Part shown: piece by piece, positions 39,940-48,663 of the stretch
How the letters are laid out: each line of letters opens with the position of its first letter
Numbering within the stretch: the stretch's first letter is position 1
Source of the DNA: Streptomyces sp. NBC_00683
GTDB taxonomy: Bacteria; Actinomycetota; Actinomycetes; Streptomycetales; Streptomycetaceae
Assembly (NCBI RefSeq): GCF_036226745.1
Contig: NZ_CP109013.1
Span: 3,100,001 to 3,164,000 of the forward strand
Length of the DNA: 64,000 nucleotides
Direction: 5' to 3'
Made by a program: the position numbers and the translations under genes
Notes under the pieces: model-generated
What the model was told of the DNA's origin: nothing
Seen by the model: only the letters and a program-made list of their open reading frames with translations
Database searches by the model: none

Positions 39940-40584
39940 TCAGGGCGGCGTGAGCAGCCGGGGTGTGAGGGCCCCGCACGGGAGGAGGTCCACCTCCGCG
40001 CCGGCGTCGCGCAGATCGGTCAGCACCAGTTCGTCGTACATCAGGAGGCCGGACTGTTCGGGCCAGATGATTGCCCAGAGCCACAGACCGCGTGCCTCGC
40101 CCGCGAACACCGCCCGGTCGTCCGGGGCGTCCTTGACGTGCCAGAGCGGAGTGGGACGCCCTGCGGCGTGCACCTTGGCGTCCGGTGCGCCCTCGGCACC
40201 GAATCCGGCACCGGGGTCCAGGCCCTCGATGCCCGCGTAGCGCGCGCCGAGTCCGACGCCGAGTTCCTCCGCGACGAGCAGCAGCTCGCCCATGCCCCCG
40301 AGCGGACCGGGGCCGGAGCACGCCATCGCGGTCGCCCGGCCGCCGCTGCGGTCGTCACCGGCGTACGCCACGCCGGTGAACAGCCAGCCGACCGGGAGCG
40401 GCCACGGCATCCACACCGGCACCTGAGCCCGGTGCACCACCACGCCCAGCGCCTCGACACTGGGTGGGATCACCGGCTGCATCGGATGCACCTGGCCGTG
40501 CTCGGGGCACTGCCAGGAATCGGCGAACAGACCGGGCGCCCTGACCCGGCCACCGCACTTCGGGCAACTGGGTTCGCCCCTCAT
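39940..40584 (-). CDS. Zinc-ribbon protein (DUF6758-like)
   Basis: 214-residue protein starting with a two-pair zinc ribbon (CPKCGG and WQCPEHG). The remainder is an uncharacterised domain with several Trp and Gly (VPVWMPWPLPVGWLFTGVAYAGDD, MACSGPGPLGGMGELLLVAEELGVGLGARYAG is its core, read here in parts). No signal or clear membrane span. A TTG three codons upstream, close to ggagga, is an alternative start. It follows the SUFU-domain gene on the same strand with 79 bases between. Actinobacterial family without known function. Confidence 0.78.
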   Translation of the reverse strand: MRGEPSCPKCGGRVRAPGLFADSWQCPEHGQVHPMQPVIPPSVEALGVVVHRAQVPVWMPWPLPVGWLFTGVAYAGDDRSGGRATAMACSGPGPLGGMGELLLVAEELGVGLGARYAGIEGLDPGAGFGAEGAPDAKVHAAGRPTPLWHVKDAPDDRAVFAGEARGLWLWAIIWPEQSGLLMYDELVLTDLRDAGAEVDLLPCGALTPRLLTPP

Positions 40585-40663
40585 AGGGCCCAACGGTCCT
40601 CCCCGGTCGTCGCCGCGTCAAGGACGATCACCCGTCCGCAGCGCGGCGACCCCGCGGACCCGG

Positions 40664-41248
40664 TCAGTCCAGGGGTACCGAGGAACGCAGCGGGTCTCGC
40701 AGATCCGTCCCCTGGGACAGCCAGCGCTCCTGCAGTTCCTGCGCCCCCCTGACCCTCTTCCAGGCCGCCTCGTTGCGGGTCATCGGCAGCAGCGGCAGGA
40801 AGCGCACCGGGTCCATCGGTTCGTCCAGCTCCAGGTCCTCGACCAGGCCGCCCGGCTCGGCGACGAGCACCGCGTCGAACGGTGCCCCGGACCACAGCGG
40901 TTGGCCGAGGTCCAGCGACGCGCCCGGGGTCACGATCAATCCCTCGACCTGCGGGGAGGCGGCCAGCACCGCGAGCGGCCGCAGCACCTGGTCGGTGTCG
41001 GCGAGGCCGGCCCGTACCGACAGGACCAGTTCCGCGCGCGGGCCCTTCACCGGGTCGGCGAGGGGCGAGGTGGGATCGGCCATCGGCTGTGCGGACATGC
41101 CGAGCGTGGCGTAGCGCACCACGTCGCCGTCGATGAAGCGGAGCACCTCGATACGGTCCGTGCCGAGGAACGTCACATCGGCGCGTGCGTCCGGTTCGCC
41201 CAGGGCCGTACGGAGCCGGGCCTCGACCAGAGCAAGAATTTCTCCCAT
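40664..41248 (-). CDS. Suppressor-of-fused (SUFU) domain protein
   Basis: 194-residue protein of the bacterial SUFU-domain family. It has the features YATLGMSAQPM, GPRAELVLSVRAGL and PFDAVLVAEP followed by VRFLPLLPMTRNEAAW. These domains often act as immunity or binding modules in bacterial toxin systems, but no toxin gene is near here, so a housekeeping role is more likely. ATG at 41248 starts the family N-terminus (MGEILALVEARL); no obvious ribosome-binding site precedes it, so it may be leaderless. It diverges from the corA leader. Confidence 0.82.
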   Translation of the reverse strand: MGEILALVEARLRTALGEPDARADVTFLGTDRIEVLRFIDGDVVRYATLGMSAQPMADPTSPLADPVKGPRAELVLSVRAGLADTDQVLRPLAVLAASPQVEGLIVTPGASLDLGQPLWSGAPFDAVLVAEPGGLVEDLELDEPMDPVRFLPLLPMTRNEAAWKRVRGAQELQERWLSQGTDLRDPLRSSVPLD

Positions 41249-41656
41249 GCCGCGAGCATAGAACGCGTTTCGAACGGGCAAAGGTACGGATTGGCCCCGG
41301 GGTGGCTGATAGCCTGGGCCGTCGGCCGGGACAGCACGCAGAAGCGTTGCTCTCAGTCCCGGCACACGTGATCCCCCACGGGGGACCGGCCGGAGGAGGT
41401 GGGGCTGCGGTGGATCCAAGTCGACCGTGCAGTACCAACCGTTCTTCCGCACGACGCCTACCTTCTGTGATCTGACGCCCTCCCAGGACGTCCTCGCGGC
41501 AGTTCGCGCAACGGAAGAGCCCCTCGTTTTTGCCTGTCTGTAGCGAACGCCGTCATCGCGCCTGCGCGGTGCCGCCCGCTTTGCGGACGTGAGCGCACGT
41601 CCCCATTCCGGGCTGTTCCACGCCCCCGCCGACGGCCCTCCGTGAAGGAGCCAGCC
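41249..41656 (+). promoter_or_regulatory. 408-base leader/promoter region of corA
   Basis: Long gap between the divergent SUFU-domain and corA genes. It contains several GC-rich potential stems (e.g. around 41320-41390), a short ORF with a strong ribosome-binding site at 41410-41475, and a rare run of five T at about 41528-41532. No known Mg riboswitch (M-box) core is recognised. A leader that senses magnesium through the short ORF is a testable idea. Confidence 0.5.
41410..41475 (+). CDS. Possible 21-residue leader peptide upstream of corA
   Basis: GTG-started short ORF with ggaggaggt nine bases upstream. It encodes 21 residues rich in Ser, Arg and Pro (MDPSRPCSTNRSS...) and stops 181 bases before corA. 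Salmonella corA is known to be controlled by a short leader ORF, corL; similarity here is of position only. Could be chance. Confidence 0.35.
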   Translation: MDPSRPCSTNRSSARRLPSVI

Positions 41657-42772
41657 TTGTCGATGATCCGCGACCTGCGCGCCGCCGTGCGCCCGTCCCT
41701 GCGCAAGAGCAACACCCCGTACAACAGCTACGACACCACCCGCGACCCGACCGTCTCCAGCGCTGTCGTCGACTGCGCGGTCTACCGGGGCGGGCGCCGG
41801 CTCGCGGCCGACGCCTGCCAGACCCCGCACGAGGCGATGCTGCGCGTGCGTGAGGACGGCGGATTCGCCTGGATCGGCCTGCACGAGCCGACCGAGGAGG
41901 AATTCGCCGGTATCGCACGGGAGTTCGGCCTCCACCCGCTCGCCGTCGAGGACGCCGTCCATGCCCACCAGCGGCCCAAGCTGGAGCGGTACGACGACAC
42001 GCTGTTCACCGTCTTCAAGACCATCCACTACGTCGAGCACGCCGAGCTGACCGCGACCAGCGAGGTCGTCGAGACCGGCGAGGTGATGTGCTTCACCGGG
42101 CGGGACTTCGTCATCACCGTCCGGCACGGCGGACAGGGCTCGCTTCGCGCCCTGCGCCACCGGCTCCAGGACGACCCGGAGCTGCTCGCCAAGGGCCCTT
42201 CCGCCGTGCTCCACTCCATCGCGGACCATGTGGTCGACGGGTACATCGCGGTGGCCGCTTCGGTGCAGGACGACATCGACGAGGTCGAGATCGATGTGTT
42301 CTCCACCCCGGCGAAGGGCGGGCCCCGCGGTTCGGACGCGGGCCGGATCTACCAGCTGAAGCGCGAGGTACTGGAGTTCAAGCGCGCCGTGTCGCCGCTG
42401 CTGCGGCCCATGCAGCTGCTGAGCGAGCGCCCGATGCGGCTGATCGATCCCGACATCCAGAAGTACTTCCGCGATGTCGCCGACCACCTCGCCCGCGTGC
42501 ACGAGGAGGTCATCGGCTTCGACGAACTGCTCAACTCGATCCTTCAGGCCAATCTGGCGCAGGCGACGGTGACGCAGAACGAGGACATGCGCAAGATCAC
42601 GTCCTGGGCCGCCATCATCGCCGTACCGACGATGATCTGCGGCGTGTACGGCATGAACTTCGATCACATGCCGGAGCTGAGGTGGACGTACGGCTATCCG
42701 GTGGTGATGGGCGTCATCGGAATCGTCTGCTTCACCATCCACCGCAGCCTCAAGCGCAACGGCTGGCTCTAA
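41657..42772 (+). CDS. corA: Magnesium/cobalt transporter CorA
   Basis: 371-residue CorA-family channel for Mg2+ (also Co2+/Ni2+) in the cytoplasmic membrane. A large soluble N-terminal domain contains WIGLHEPTEEEF and HPLAVEDAVHAHQRPKLE; a long helix leads to the first of two C-terminal membrane spans (ITSWAAIIAVPTMICGVYGMNF), which ends in the diagnostic GMN, followed by MPEL and the second span and basic tail KRNGWL. TTG at 41657 lies six bases after aaggag; ATG at 41663 would be twelve bases away. The next gene starts 12 bases after its stop, so they probably form an operon. Confidence 0.94.
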   Translation: MSMIRDLRAAVRPSLRKSNTPYNSYDTTRDPTVSSAVVDCAVYRGGRRLAADACQTPHEAMLRVREDGGFAWIGLHEPTEEEFAGIAREFGLHPLAVEDAVHAHQRPKLERYDDTLFTVFKTIHYVEHAELTATSEVVETGEVMCFTGRDFVITVRHGGQGSLRALRHRLQDDPELLAKGPSAVLHSIADHVVDGYIAVAASVQDDIDEVEIDVFSTPAKGGPRGSDAGRIYQLKREVLEFKRAVSPLLRPMQLLSERPMRLIDPDIQKYFRDVADHLARVHEEVIGFDELLNSILQANLAQATVTQNEDMRKITSWAAIIAVPTMICGVYGMNFDHMPELRWTYGYPVVMGVIGIVCFTIHRSLKRNGWL

Positions 42773-42784
42773 TAGAGTTCGGGC

Positions 42785-43303
42785 ATGACTGCTGCTGACG
42801 TGTTGCTGGGCCGGGCTCTCGTCGAAGAGGCCACCAAGAAGTCCGGCCTGATCTGGGTGCGGGGCACCGGCCCCGCCCGGGCCCTGTGGCACGTCTGGCA
42901 CGAGGCCGCGGCCGTGCTCGTCGGCGACGGCCCCGGGGAGCAGCCGCTCCCCGAGGGCCTGGTGGACGGCGGCGCCGCCGAAGTGACCGTGCGCAGCAAG
43001 GACAAGGGCGGCAGGCTCGTCGCCTGGACCGCCGCGGTCGCCGTGCTGGAACCGCACTCCGAGGAGTGGGAGGCCGCGGTCGCCGAGCTCAAGGGCAAGC
43101 GGCTGAACGCACCGGACGCCGAACAGATGACTGACCGGTGGGCGCGTGAGTGCCGGGTGGTACGGCTGACACCGGGCGCCTCCCGTACGGAACTGCCGGA
43201 CGGCTCCCTGGCCGCGGCCCCGCTGCCCACGGCGGCGACCACGCGGCAGCCCGCGCCCGCCGCGCTTCCCCGGCTGCTGCTCAAGCGCCGCAGGAAGAGC
43301 TGA
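42785..43303 (+). CDS. Hypothetical protein in corA operon
   Basis: 172-residue protein, unknown family. It has a compact N-terminal domain of about 120 residues (GLIWVRGTGPARALWHVWHE, EVTVRSKDKGGRLVAWTA) resembling a beta-rich fold such as the FMN-binding split barrel, though I cannot confirm this, and a Pro/Ala tail ending in a basic cluster KRRRKS. The spacing of 12 bases from corA indicates co-transcription. No membrane span. Confidence 0.7.
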   Translation: MTAADVLLGRALVEEATKKSGLIWVRGTGPARALWHVWHEAAAVLVGDGPGEQPLPEGLVDGGAAEVTVRSKDKGGRLVAWTAAVAVLEPHSEEWEAAVAELKGKRLNAPDAEQMTDRWARECRVVRLTPGASRTELPDGSLAAAPLPTAATTRQPAPAALPRLLLKRRRKS

Positions 43304-43351
43304 CGGACCGGCAGCCGTCGGGCCGGGAGGAGCCGGCGGACGGGTCCGCGC

Positions 43352-44116
43352 TCAGCCGGAGGACTTGGGGAGCTCGCCGCCGTAGTCGACGGTGGCGCTC
43401 TCCGGCGGCGCCTCCAGTGTGAAGGCCTTGCCCCAGTCGGCGAGGGTGACGATGCCGCCGCCCCCGCCACGCGCCACGCGCAGCGGATACGGGGTGCCCT
43501 CCAGGGAGACGTCGAGCGCGCCACCCTCACCTTTTCCGCCCATGATCTGCACGGTCCGCACCCCGCCGATCGTGTCGCGGTCGCCCTTGTTGATCTTTCC
43601 GTGCAGTGCGAGGACCCCGTCGAGCAGGATCTTCTTCTCCGTGAAGCCGCGCAGCTGCTTGTACGTCGGGTCGTCCTGAGGGACCTTCACGTACTTGCCC
43701 TGCAGCTTGTCGGCGGCGGCCTGGTCGTCCTCGTTGTCGCCGTCGCCCGACTCCTCGTGGTTCCAGAAGCCCGCGTCGGCCTTGAGGAAGAGCTCGTCGC
43801 CGATCCGCAGCAACGCGAACGTGCTCTGCTTCGAGGTGACCGATCCGGTGCCGCCATCGGCGCTGAGCTGCATGTTCAGGGTGTACGTGCCCCCCTTGCT
43901 GACCAGTTTTCCGGCGAGCCGCACCGCGTCCGCGGCGTCCGCCGCCGCCCGTGCCTTCTGATCGATCCGGGCCGCGGTCAGCTTGCCGACGCCGTTGGTC
44001 CCCTTGTCCGGGTCCTCTCCGGCGCAGGCCGTGAGCGCGGCCGTCAGGCCCGCACAGAGCACCACGGCGAGAGCGGTCCGGCGATGGGCCCGGACGGCCG
44101 GGGCGGAAGAGGTCAC
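43352..44116 (-). CDS. Secreted lipoprotein (LppX/LprG-like fold possible)
   Basis: 254-residue lipoprotein. Signal peptide (TALAVVLCAGLTAAL) with lipobox LTAC. The mature part has the arrangement DAADAVRLAGKL, TLNMQLSADGG, LRIGDELFLKADAGFW and a second half ending YGGELPKSSG, like actinobacterial lipoproteins of the LppX/LprAFG group, which form a lipid-binding half-barrel; this assignment is tentative. GTG at 44116 starts the signal sequence. It converges on the corA operon and diverges from the MgtE-N protein. Confidence 0.8.
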   Translation of the reverse strand: MTSSAPAVRAHRRTALAVVLCAGLTAALTACAGEDPDKGTNGVGKLTAARIDQKARAAADAADAVRLAGKLVSKGGTYTLNMQLSADGGTGSVTSKQSTFALLRIGDELFLKADAGFWNHEESGDGDNEDDQAAADKLQGKYVKVPQDDPTYKQLRGFTEKKILLDGVLALHGKINKGDRDTIGGVRTVQIMGGKGEGGALDVSLEGTPYPLRVARGGGGGIVTLADWGKAFTLEAPPESATVDYGGELPKSSG

Positions 44117-44290
44117 GGGCGCACTGCCTCTCGTCTGTGTGTCGGGGGGTGGCAGACGGCAGCGTACCTGTGCCGCGTACGCCCTTCGGCAGTGCGCCGT
44201 ACGGACGGGTCCACCGGGGCACACCGTCGCGGTACGGGCTAGCCTGATCACGCAAAGGAGGGCGTGAGGGACTTCAGGGAGGCGCACAGG

Positions 44291-45565
44291 ATGGCAGCAG
44301 GCGCTCCCCGTGTCTTCGTCTCGCACCTCTCCGGTGTGCCGGTCTTCGACCCCAACGGCGACCAGGTCGGCCGGGTCCGCGACCTGGTGGCCATGCTGCG
44401 CGTCGGCGGCAAACCGCCGCGGCTGCTCGGGATGGTCGTCGAAGTGGTGAGCCGGCGGCGGATCTTCCTGCCGATGATCCGGGTGACGGGCGTCGAGTCG
44501 GGTCAGGTCATCACCACCGGAGTGGTCAACATGCGGCGCTTCGAGCAGCGCCCGACCGAGCGACTCGTTCTCGGCGAGATCCTTGACCGGCGGGTGCACC
44601 TGGTCGAGACCGACGAGGAGGTCACCGTCCTCGATGTCGCGATCCAGCAGCTGCCGGCCCGCCGCGACTGGGAGATCGACAAGTTCTTCGTACGCAAGGG
44701 GCGCGGCGGCGCGCTGCGCCGCAAGGGCGAGACGCTGACCGTGGAGTGGTCGGCGATCAGCGGCTTCTCGCTGGACGAGCACGGCCAGGGTGCCGAGAGC
44801 CTGGTCGCCACCTTCGAACGGCTGCGTCCGACGGATGTCGCCAACGCCCTGCACCACCTGTCGCCCAAGCGCCGGGCCGAGGTCGCCGCCGCCCTGGACG
44901 ACGACCGGCTCGCGGACGTCCTGGAGGAACTCCCCGAGGACGACCAGGTGGAGATCCTCGGCAAGCTCAAGGAGGACCGCGCGGCGGACGTCCTCGAGGC
45001 GATGGACCCGGACGATGCGGCCGACCTGCTCTCGGAGCTGCCGGAGGCGGACAAGGAACGACTGCTGGCGCTGATGCGGCCGGACGACGCCGCCGACGTA
45101 CGGCGACTGATGTCCTACGAGGAGCGGACCGCGGGCGGTCTGATGACGACCGAGCCGATCATCCTGCGGCCCGACGCGACGGTCGCGGACGCGCTGGCCA
45201 GGGTCCGGCAGCAGGACCTCTCCCCGGCGCTGGCCGCGCAGGTGTACGTCTGCAGGGCACCGGACGAGACCCCGACGGGCAAGTACCTGGGCACGGTGCA
45301 CTTCCAGCGGCTGCTGCGCGATCCGCCGTTCACGCTGGTCAGCTCGCTCGTCGACAGCGATCTCGTACCCCTGACGCCGGACACCCCGCTGTCGGCCGTG
45401 ACCAGCTTTCTGGCCGCGTACAACATGGTCTCCGTTCCCGTGGTGGACGAGACCGGGTCGCTGCTGGGCGCGGTGACGGTCGACGACGTGCTCGACCACC
45501 TGCTGCCCGAGGACTGGCGCGAGACCGACTTCCAGGGCGAGGAGGGGATCGCCGATGACCGGTGA
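44291..45565 (+). CDS. Soluble PRC-barrel / MgtE-N / CBS protein
   Basis: 424-residue cytoplasmic protein. A PRC-barrel-like domain (FVSHLSGVPVFDPNGDQVGRVRDLV is its opening, given in parts) occupies about 1-90 and possibly again to 160. The MgtE N-terminal superhelical domain follows, with repeats such as VLEELPEDDQVEIL, VLEAMDPDDAADLL and LLALMRPDDAADV. Two CBS motifs complete it (GGLMTTEPIILRPDATV; VPVVDETGSLLGAVTVDD). The MgtE membrane channel is absent, so this is the regulatory half alone. ATG at 44291 has gggagg eight bases upstream; a GTG nine codons earlier is in frame. The end overlaps the DUF1003 gene by 11 bases. Probably senses Mg2+ or nucleotides. Confidence 0.88.
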   Translation: MAAGAPRVFVSHLSGVPVFDPNGDQVGRVRDLVAMLRVGGKPPRLLGMVVEVVSRRRIFLPMIRVTGVESGQVITTGVVNMRRFEQRPTERLVLGEILDRRVHLVETDEEVTVLDVAIQQLPARRDWEIDKFFVRKGRGGALRRKGETLTVEWSAISGFSLDEHGQGAESLVATFERLRPTDVANALHHLSPKRRAEVAAALDDDRLADVLEELPEDDQVEILGKLKEDRAADVLEAMDPDDAADLLSELPEADKERLLALMRPDDAADVRRLMSYEERTAGGLMTTEPIILRPDATVADALARVRQQDLSPALAAQVYVCRAPDETPTGKYLGTVHFQRLLRDPPFTLVSSLVDSDLVPLTPDTPLSAVTSFLAAYNMVSVPVVDETGSLLGAVTVDDVLDHLLPEDWRETDFQGEEGIADDR

Positions 45566-46115
45566 GGACCGCCCCAGGGCCGCGTCTACCGGCGCGTCGG
45601 GCATCGTGCGGCCCCCGCGGCCCCGGCTCGACCAGCCGAAGGCCCAGCGGCGCAGGCTGCTGCCGGAGTACGACCCCGAGGCGTTCGGCCGCTTCTCCGA
45701 GCGCATCGCCCGTTTCCTGGGCACGGGACGGTTCATCGTCTGGATGACGCTGATCATCATCCTGTGGGTGGTGTGGAACATCTTCGCGCCGGAGAAGTTC
45801 CGGTTCGATCAGTACCCGTTCATCTTCCTGACCCTGATGCTGTCCCTCCAGGCCTCGTACGCGGCCCCGCTGATCCTCCTCGCACAGAACCGCCAGGACG
45901 ACCGCGACCGGGTGACCCACGAGCAGGACCGCAAGCAGAACGAGCGGTCGATCGCGGACACCGAGTACCTCACCCGCGAGATCGCGGCGCTCCGGATGGG
46001 TCTCGGCGAGGTCGCCACCCGGGACTGGATCCGCTCGGAGCTGGAAGCCATGGTGAAGGACATGGAGGAGCGACAGGTCCTCTTCCAGGTCGAGAGTGAC
46101 GAAGGCGACCGCTGA
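45555..46115 (+). CDS. DUF1003 membrane protein
   Basis: 186-residue membrane protein of the DUF1003 family. Two spans are clear (FIVWMTLIIILWVVWNIF; PFIFLTLMLSLQASYAAPLILL), followed by AQNRQDDRDR, the family signature, and a C-terminal coiled region. Its ATG overlaps the preceding MgtE-N gene by 11 bases, so translation is coupled. Because of this pairing it may be the membrane partner of the soluble MgtE-N protein; the family function is not known. Confidence 0.9.
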   Translation: MTGEDRPRAASTGASGIVRPPRPRLDQPKAQRRRLLPEYDPEAFGRFSERIARFLGTGRFIVWMTLIIILWVVWNIFAPEKFRFDQYPFIFLTLMLSLQASYAAPLILLAQNRQDDRDRVTHEQDRKQNERSIADTEYLTREIAALRMGLGEVATRDWIRSELEAMVKDMEERQVLFQVESDEGDR

Positions 46116-46157
46116 AGGGCTACCCGCGCGTAGGCACCGGCGCCGTACCATCGTCCT

Positions 46158-47291
46158 ATGGCTACGGAAGACGCGGTGCGTGAAGCACTGGCGACAGTGA
46201 ACGACCCGGAGATCCACCGACCGATCACCGAGCTGGGCATGGTGAAATCGGTCGAAATCGATCCTGACGGTGTGGTCGCTGTCACCGTGTACCTCACGGT
46301 TTCCGGCTGCCCGATGCGAGAGACGATCACCAAGAACGTGACCGACGCGGTGGCCCGTGTCGAGGGCGTGTCGCGGGTCGAGGTCACTCTTGACGTGATG
46401 AGCGACGAACAGCGCAAGGAGCTCGCCTCCTCGCTGCGCGGCGGCACGGCGGAGCGTGAGGTGCCGTTCGCCAAGCCCGGGTCCCTGACCCGGGTCTACG
46501 CGGTCGCGTCCGGCAAGGGCGGCGTCGGCAAGTCCTCGGTGACCGTGAACCTCGCCGCGGCGATGGCGGCCGACGGACTCAAGGTCGGCGTGGTGGACGC
46601 GGACATCTACGGCCACAGCGTGCCCCGGATGCTCGGCGTGGACGGCAAGCCCACCCAGGTCGAGAACATGATCATGCCGCCGTCGGCGCACGGCGTGAAG
46701 GTGATCTCCATCGGCATGTTCACCCCGGGCAACGCCCCGGTGGTGTGGCGCGGGCCCATGCTGCACCGCGCGCTGCAGCAGTTCCTCGCCGATGTGTACT
46801 GGGGCGACCTGGACGTCCTGCTGCTCGACCTGCCGCCGGGCACCGGTGACATCGCGATCTCCGTGGCACAGCTCGTGCCGAACGCCGAGATCCTCGTCGT
46901 CACGACCCCCCAGCAGGCCGCGGCCGAGGTTGCCGAGCGGGCCGGCTCCATCGCCGTGCAGACCCACCAGAAGATCGTCGGCGTCGTCGAGAACATGTCG
47001 GGGATGCCGTGCCCGCACTGCGACGAGATCGTCGACGTGTTCGGCTCGGGCGGCGGCCAGCGGGTCGCCGAGGGGCTGACGAAGACGGTGGGCGCCGAGG
47101 TACCGGTCCTGGGCACCATCCCGATCGACGTGCGCCTGCGCGAGGGCGGCGACGAGGGCAAGCCCGTCGTGCTGTCCGACCCGGACTCCGCGGCCGGCGC
47201 CGCGCTGCGGTCCATCGCGGAGAAGCTGAGCGGCCGTCAGCGCGGCCTGTCCGGCATGTCGCTGGGGCTCACCCCGCGCAACAAGTTCTGA
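46158..47291 (+). CDS. mrp: Mrp/ApbC-type Fe-S cluster carrier ATPase
   Basis: 377-residue P-loop ATPase that carries or inserts Fe-S clusters. The N-terminal MIP18 (DUF59) domain covers about 5-85 (VNDPEIHRPITELGMV; SGCPMRETI). The deviant Walker A GKGGVGKS lies at 119-126, DADIYGHS at about 148, and CPHC at 285-288, the Cys pair that holds a bridging cluster between two subunits. All elements are intact. It follows DUF1003 after 42 bases and ends at a very strong hairpin. The M. tuberculosis homologue (mrp, Rv1229c) lies in the same neighbourhood. Confidence 0.94.
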   Translation: MATEDAVREALATVNDPEIHRPITELGMVKSVEIDPDGVVAVTVYLTVSGCPMRETITKNVTDAVARVEGVSRVEVTLDVMSDEQRKELASSLRGGTAEREVPFAKPGSLTRVYAVASGKGGVGKSSVTVNLAAAMAADGLKVGVVDADIYGHSVPRMLGVDGKPTQVENMIMPPSAHGVKVISIGMFTPGNAPVVWRGPMLHRALQQFLADVYWGDLDVLLLDLPPGTGDIAISVAQLVPNAEILVVTTPQQAAAEVAERAGSIAVQTHQKIVGVVENMSGMPCPHCDEIVDVFGSGGGQRVAEGLTKTVGAEVPVLGTIPIDVRLREGGDEGKPVVLSDPDSAAGAALRSIAEKLSGRQRGLSGMSLGLTPRNKF

Positions 47292-47302
47292 GCGGTCCGA
47301 CG

Positions 47303-47342
47303 GGTCAGGGGCGGCACCTCCTCGGAGGTGCCGCCCCTGACC
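47303..47342. terminator. Strong hairpin after mrp
   Basis: Perfect 19-bp inverted repeat (47303-47321 with 47324-47342) separated by two bases, 12 bases after the mrp stop and before a convergent gene. Confidence 0.87.
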
Positions 47343-47397
47343 GCTGCCGCCCCGGCACTGTTGTCCCAGGACGGTTCGCTCGCCGCCGCGCGTTCGC

Positions 47398-48060
47398 TCA
47401 GTTGTCGTACGCGGCGATGTCGCCGACCACGGCGAAGCCCAGGCCGTAGGCGCTCATCCCACGCCCGTACGCGCCGATGTGCACCCCGTCGGGCGCCGAA
47501 CCCGCCAGCACCCAGCCGAACTCGGACTCGCGGTAGTGGAACTCCACCGGAACGCCGTCCACCGGCAGGGAGAGCGTCGACCAGGGCGCCTCACCCAGGT
47601 CGTCGGCGAGTTCGAACGCGGTCTCGGTCTGCTGGTTCAGCCATTCGTTGCGCAGGGTGTGGTCCATCTGCGGGGGCCATGTGTAGGCCAGCAGACCGGA
47701 GCCCGCCAGCCAGGCCGCCGAGGACACGGTGGTGGCGTCCAGCACACCGGTGCCGTCACCACTGCGCCGTACCGGACTGCTGGCCACCGTCACGACCACC
47801 GCGAAGCGAGCCTTCTCGGCGCCCGCGTCGGCCCGCACCACCGGCTCCTCGCCGTGCCCGGTGGAACCGTGCTGCACGGTGCCGTCCGCCGAGGCGGTGA
47901 CCTGCATCAGCCAGCGCGGGCCGGTGAAGGCCCCGTCCAGCCCGTACCAGGGGAACGGCGCCTTGAGATAGCCGTCGACAGTACGCCGGGTCGCCGGCAC
48001 CCCCTCTGCGGTGACTGCGCTGGGCGCGTCTTCCGCCCCTACCCGACTCGTCGTCTCCAT
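47398..48060 (-). CDS. Hypothetical cytoplasmic protein
   Basis: 220-residue protein of unknown family. The N-terminal 30 residues are polar, the rest forms one domain with features such as PFPWYGLDGAFTGPRWL, LDATTVSSAAWLAGSG and FGWVLAGSAPDGVHIGAYG. No signal peptide or span. ATG at 48060 is chosen since it follows gaggcgg; the open sequence further upstream contains Cys/His not expected in this composition. It ends at the mrp terminator. Its start lies about 125 bases from the tatB stop, on the same strand. Confidence 0.72.
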   Translation of the reverse strand: METTSRVGAEDAPSAVTAEGVPATRRTVDGYLKAPFPWYGLDGAFTGPRWLMQVTASADGTVQHGSTGHGEEPVVRADAGAEKARFAVVVTVASSPVRRSGDGTGVLDATTVSSAAWLAGSGLLAYTWPPQMDHTLRNEWLNQQTETAFELADDLGEAPWSTLSLPVDGVPVEFHYRESEFGWVLAGSAPDGVHIGAYGRGMSAYGLGFAVVGDIAAYDN

Positions 48061-48186
48061 CTGTCCGGCCGCCTCCTCGATCTTGCACTGATCCGGAGCG
48101 GCCCTCCCCCCGTGGGCATGGGCAACCTCGCAACCGGACAGATGGAGAATAGCCATACCGTCCGGACGAGTCGGGATTGACCGGTC

Positions 48187-48663
48187 TCAGGTGGCGTCTG
48201 CGTCGAACGGCGGACGCTCGTCCTTCGCGGGCTGCGCGGGCTTCTTGAGCAGATCGGGCGCGGAACCGGAACCGGCCGACGCGCCGACGGCGGACGCTGC
48301 CGCAGCACCGGCGCCGGAGGCGGAGGAGGCACTCTCACGGCCGTTCACCGCGTCGGTGACATCGGCCATCTCCTTGCGCAGGTCGAAGCTCTCGCGGATC
48401 TCCTTGAGCCCCAGGTCGTCGTTGCCGTCCATGAGCTGCTTGCGGACGAAGGTCTTGGGGTTGAGATCCTCGAACTCGAAGTCCTTGAACTGCGGGCCGA
48501 GCTCCGAGCGGATGTCTTCCTTGGCGCTGTCCGAGAACTCACGGATCTTGCGGATGGTCCGCGTGACGTCCTGGATGACCTTCGGCAGTTTCTCCGGACC
48601 GAATACGAGCACGGCAAGAACCACGAGCGTCAGGAGCTCGAGTGCGCCTATGTCATTGAACAC
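48187..48663 (-). CDS. tatB: Sec-independent (Tat) translocase subunit TatB
   Basis: 158-residue TatB. A short periplasmic start, one membrane span (LLTLVVLAVLVF) ending in the FGPEKLP hinge, then a long amphipathic and charged helix (TIRKIREFSDSAKEDI) and an acidic Ala/Ser/Pro tail. TatB recruits twin-arginine precursor proteins to the TatC complex. GTG at 48663 has aggag seven bases upstream. It lies downstream of the sigma-rseA-htrA genes on the same strand, 120 bases after htrA, as in mycobacteria where tatB neighbours htrA. Confidence 0.92.
   Translation of the reverse strand: MFNDIGALELLTLVVLAVLVFGPEKLPKVIQDVTRTIRKIREFSDSAKEDIRSELGPQFKDFEFEDLNPKTFVRKQLMDGNDDLGLKEIRESFDLRKEMADVTDAVNGRESASSASGAGAAAASAVGASAGSGSAPDLLKKPAQPAKDERPPFDADAT

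Noticed and set aside
40664..41248. Toxin-immunity system suggested by the SUFU-domain protein
   Set aside because: No neighbouring polymorphic toxin or secretion gene; flanks are housekeeping genes.
41249..41656. M-box or other known magnesium riboswitch before corA
   Set aside because: No conserved M-box core could be recognised by eye; a covariance-model search would be needed to exclude it.
40664..43057. Extended minus-strand frame that would add about 600 residues before the SUFU domain
   Set aside because: The extension is antisense to corA; the SUFU protein starts naturally at 41248.
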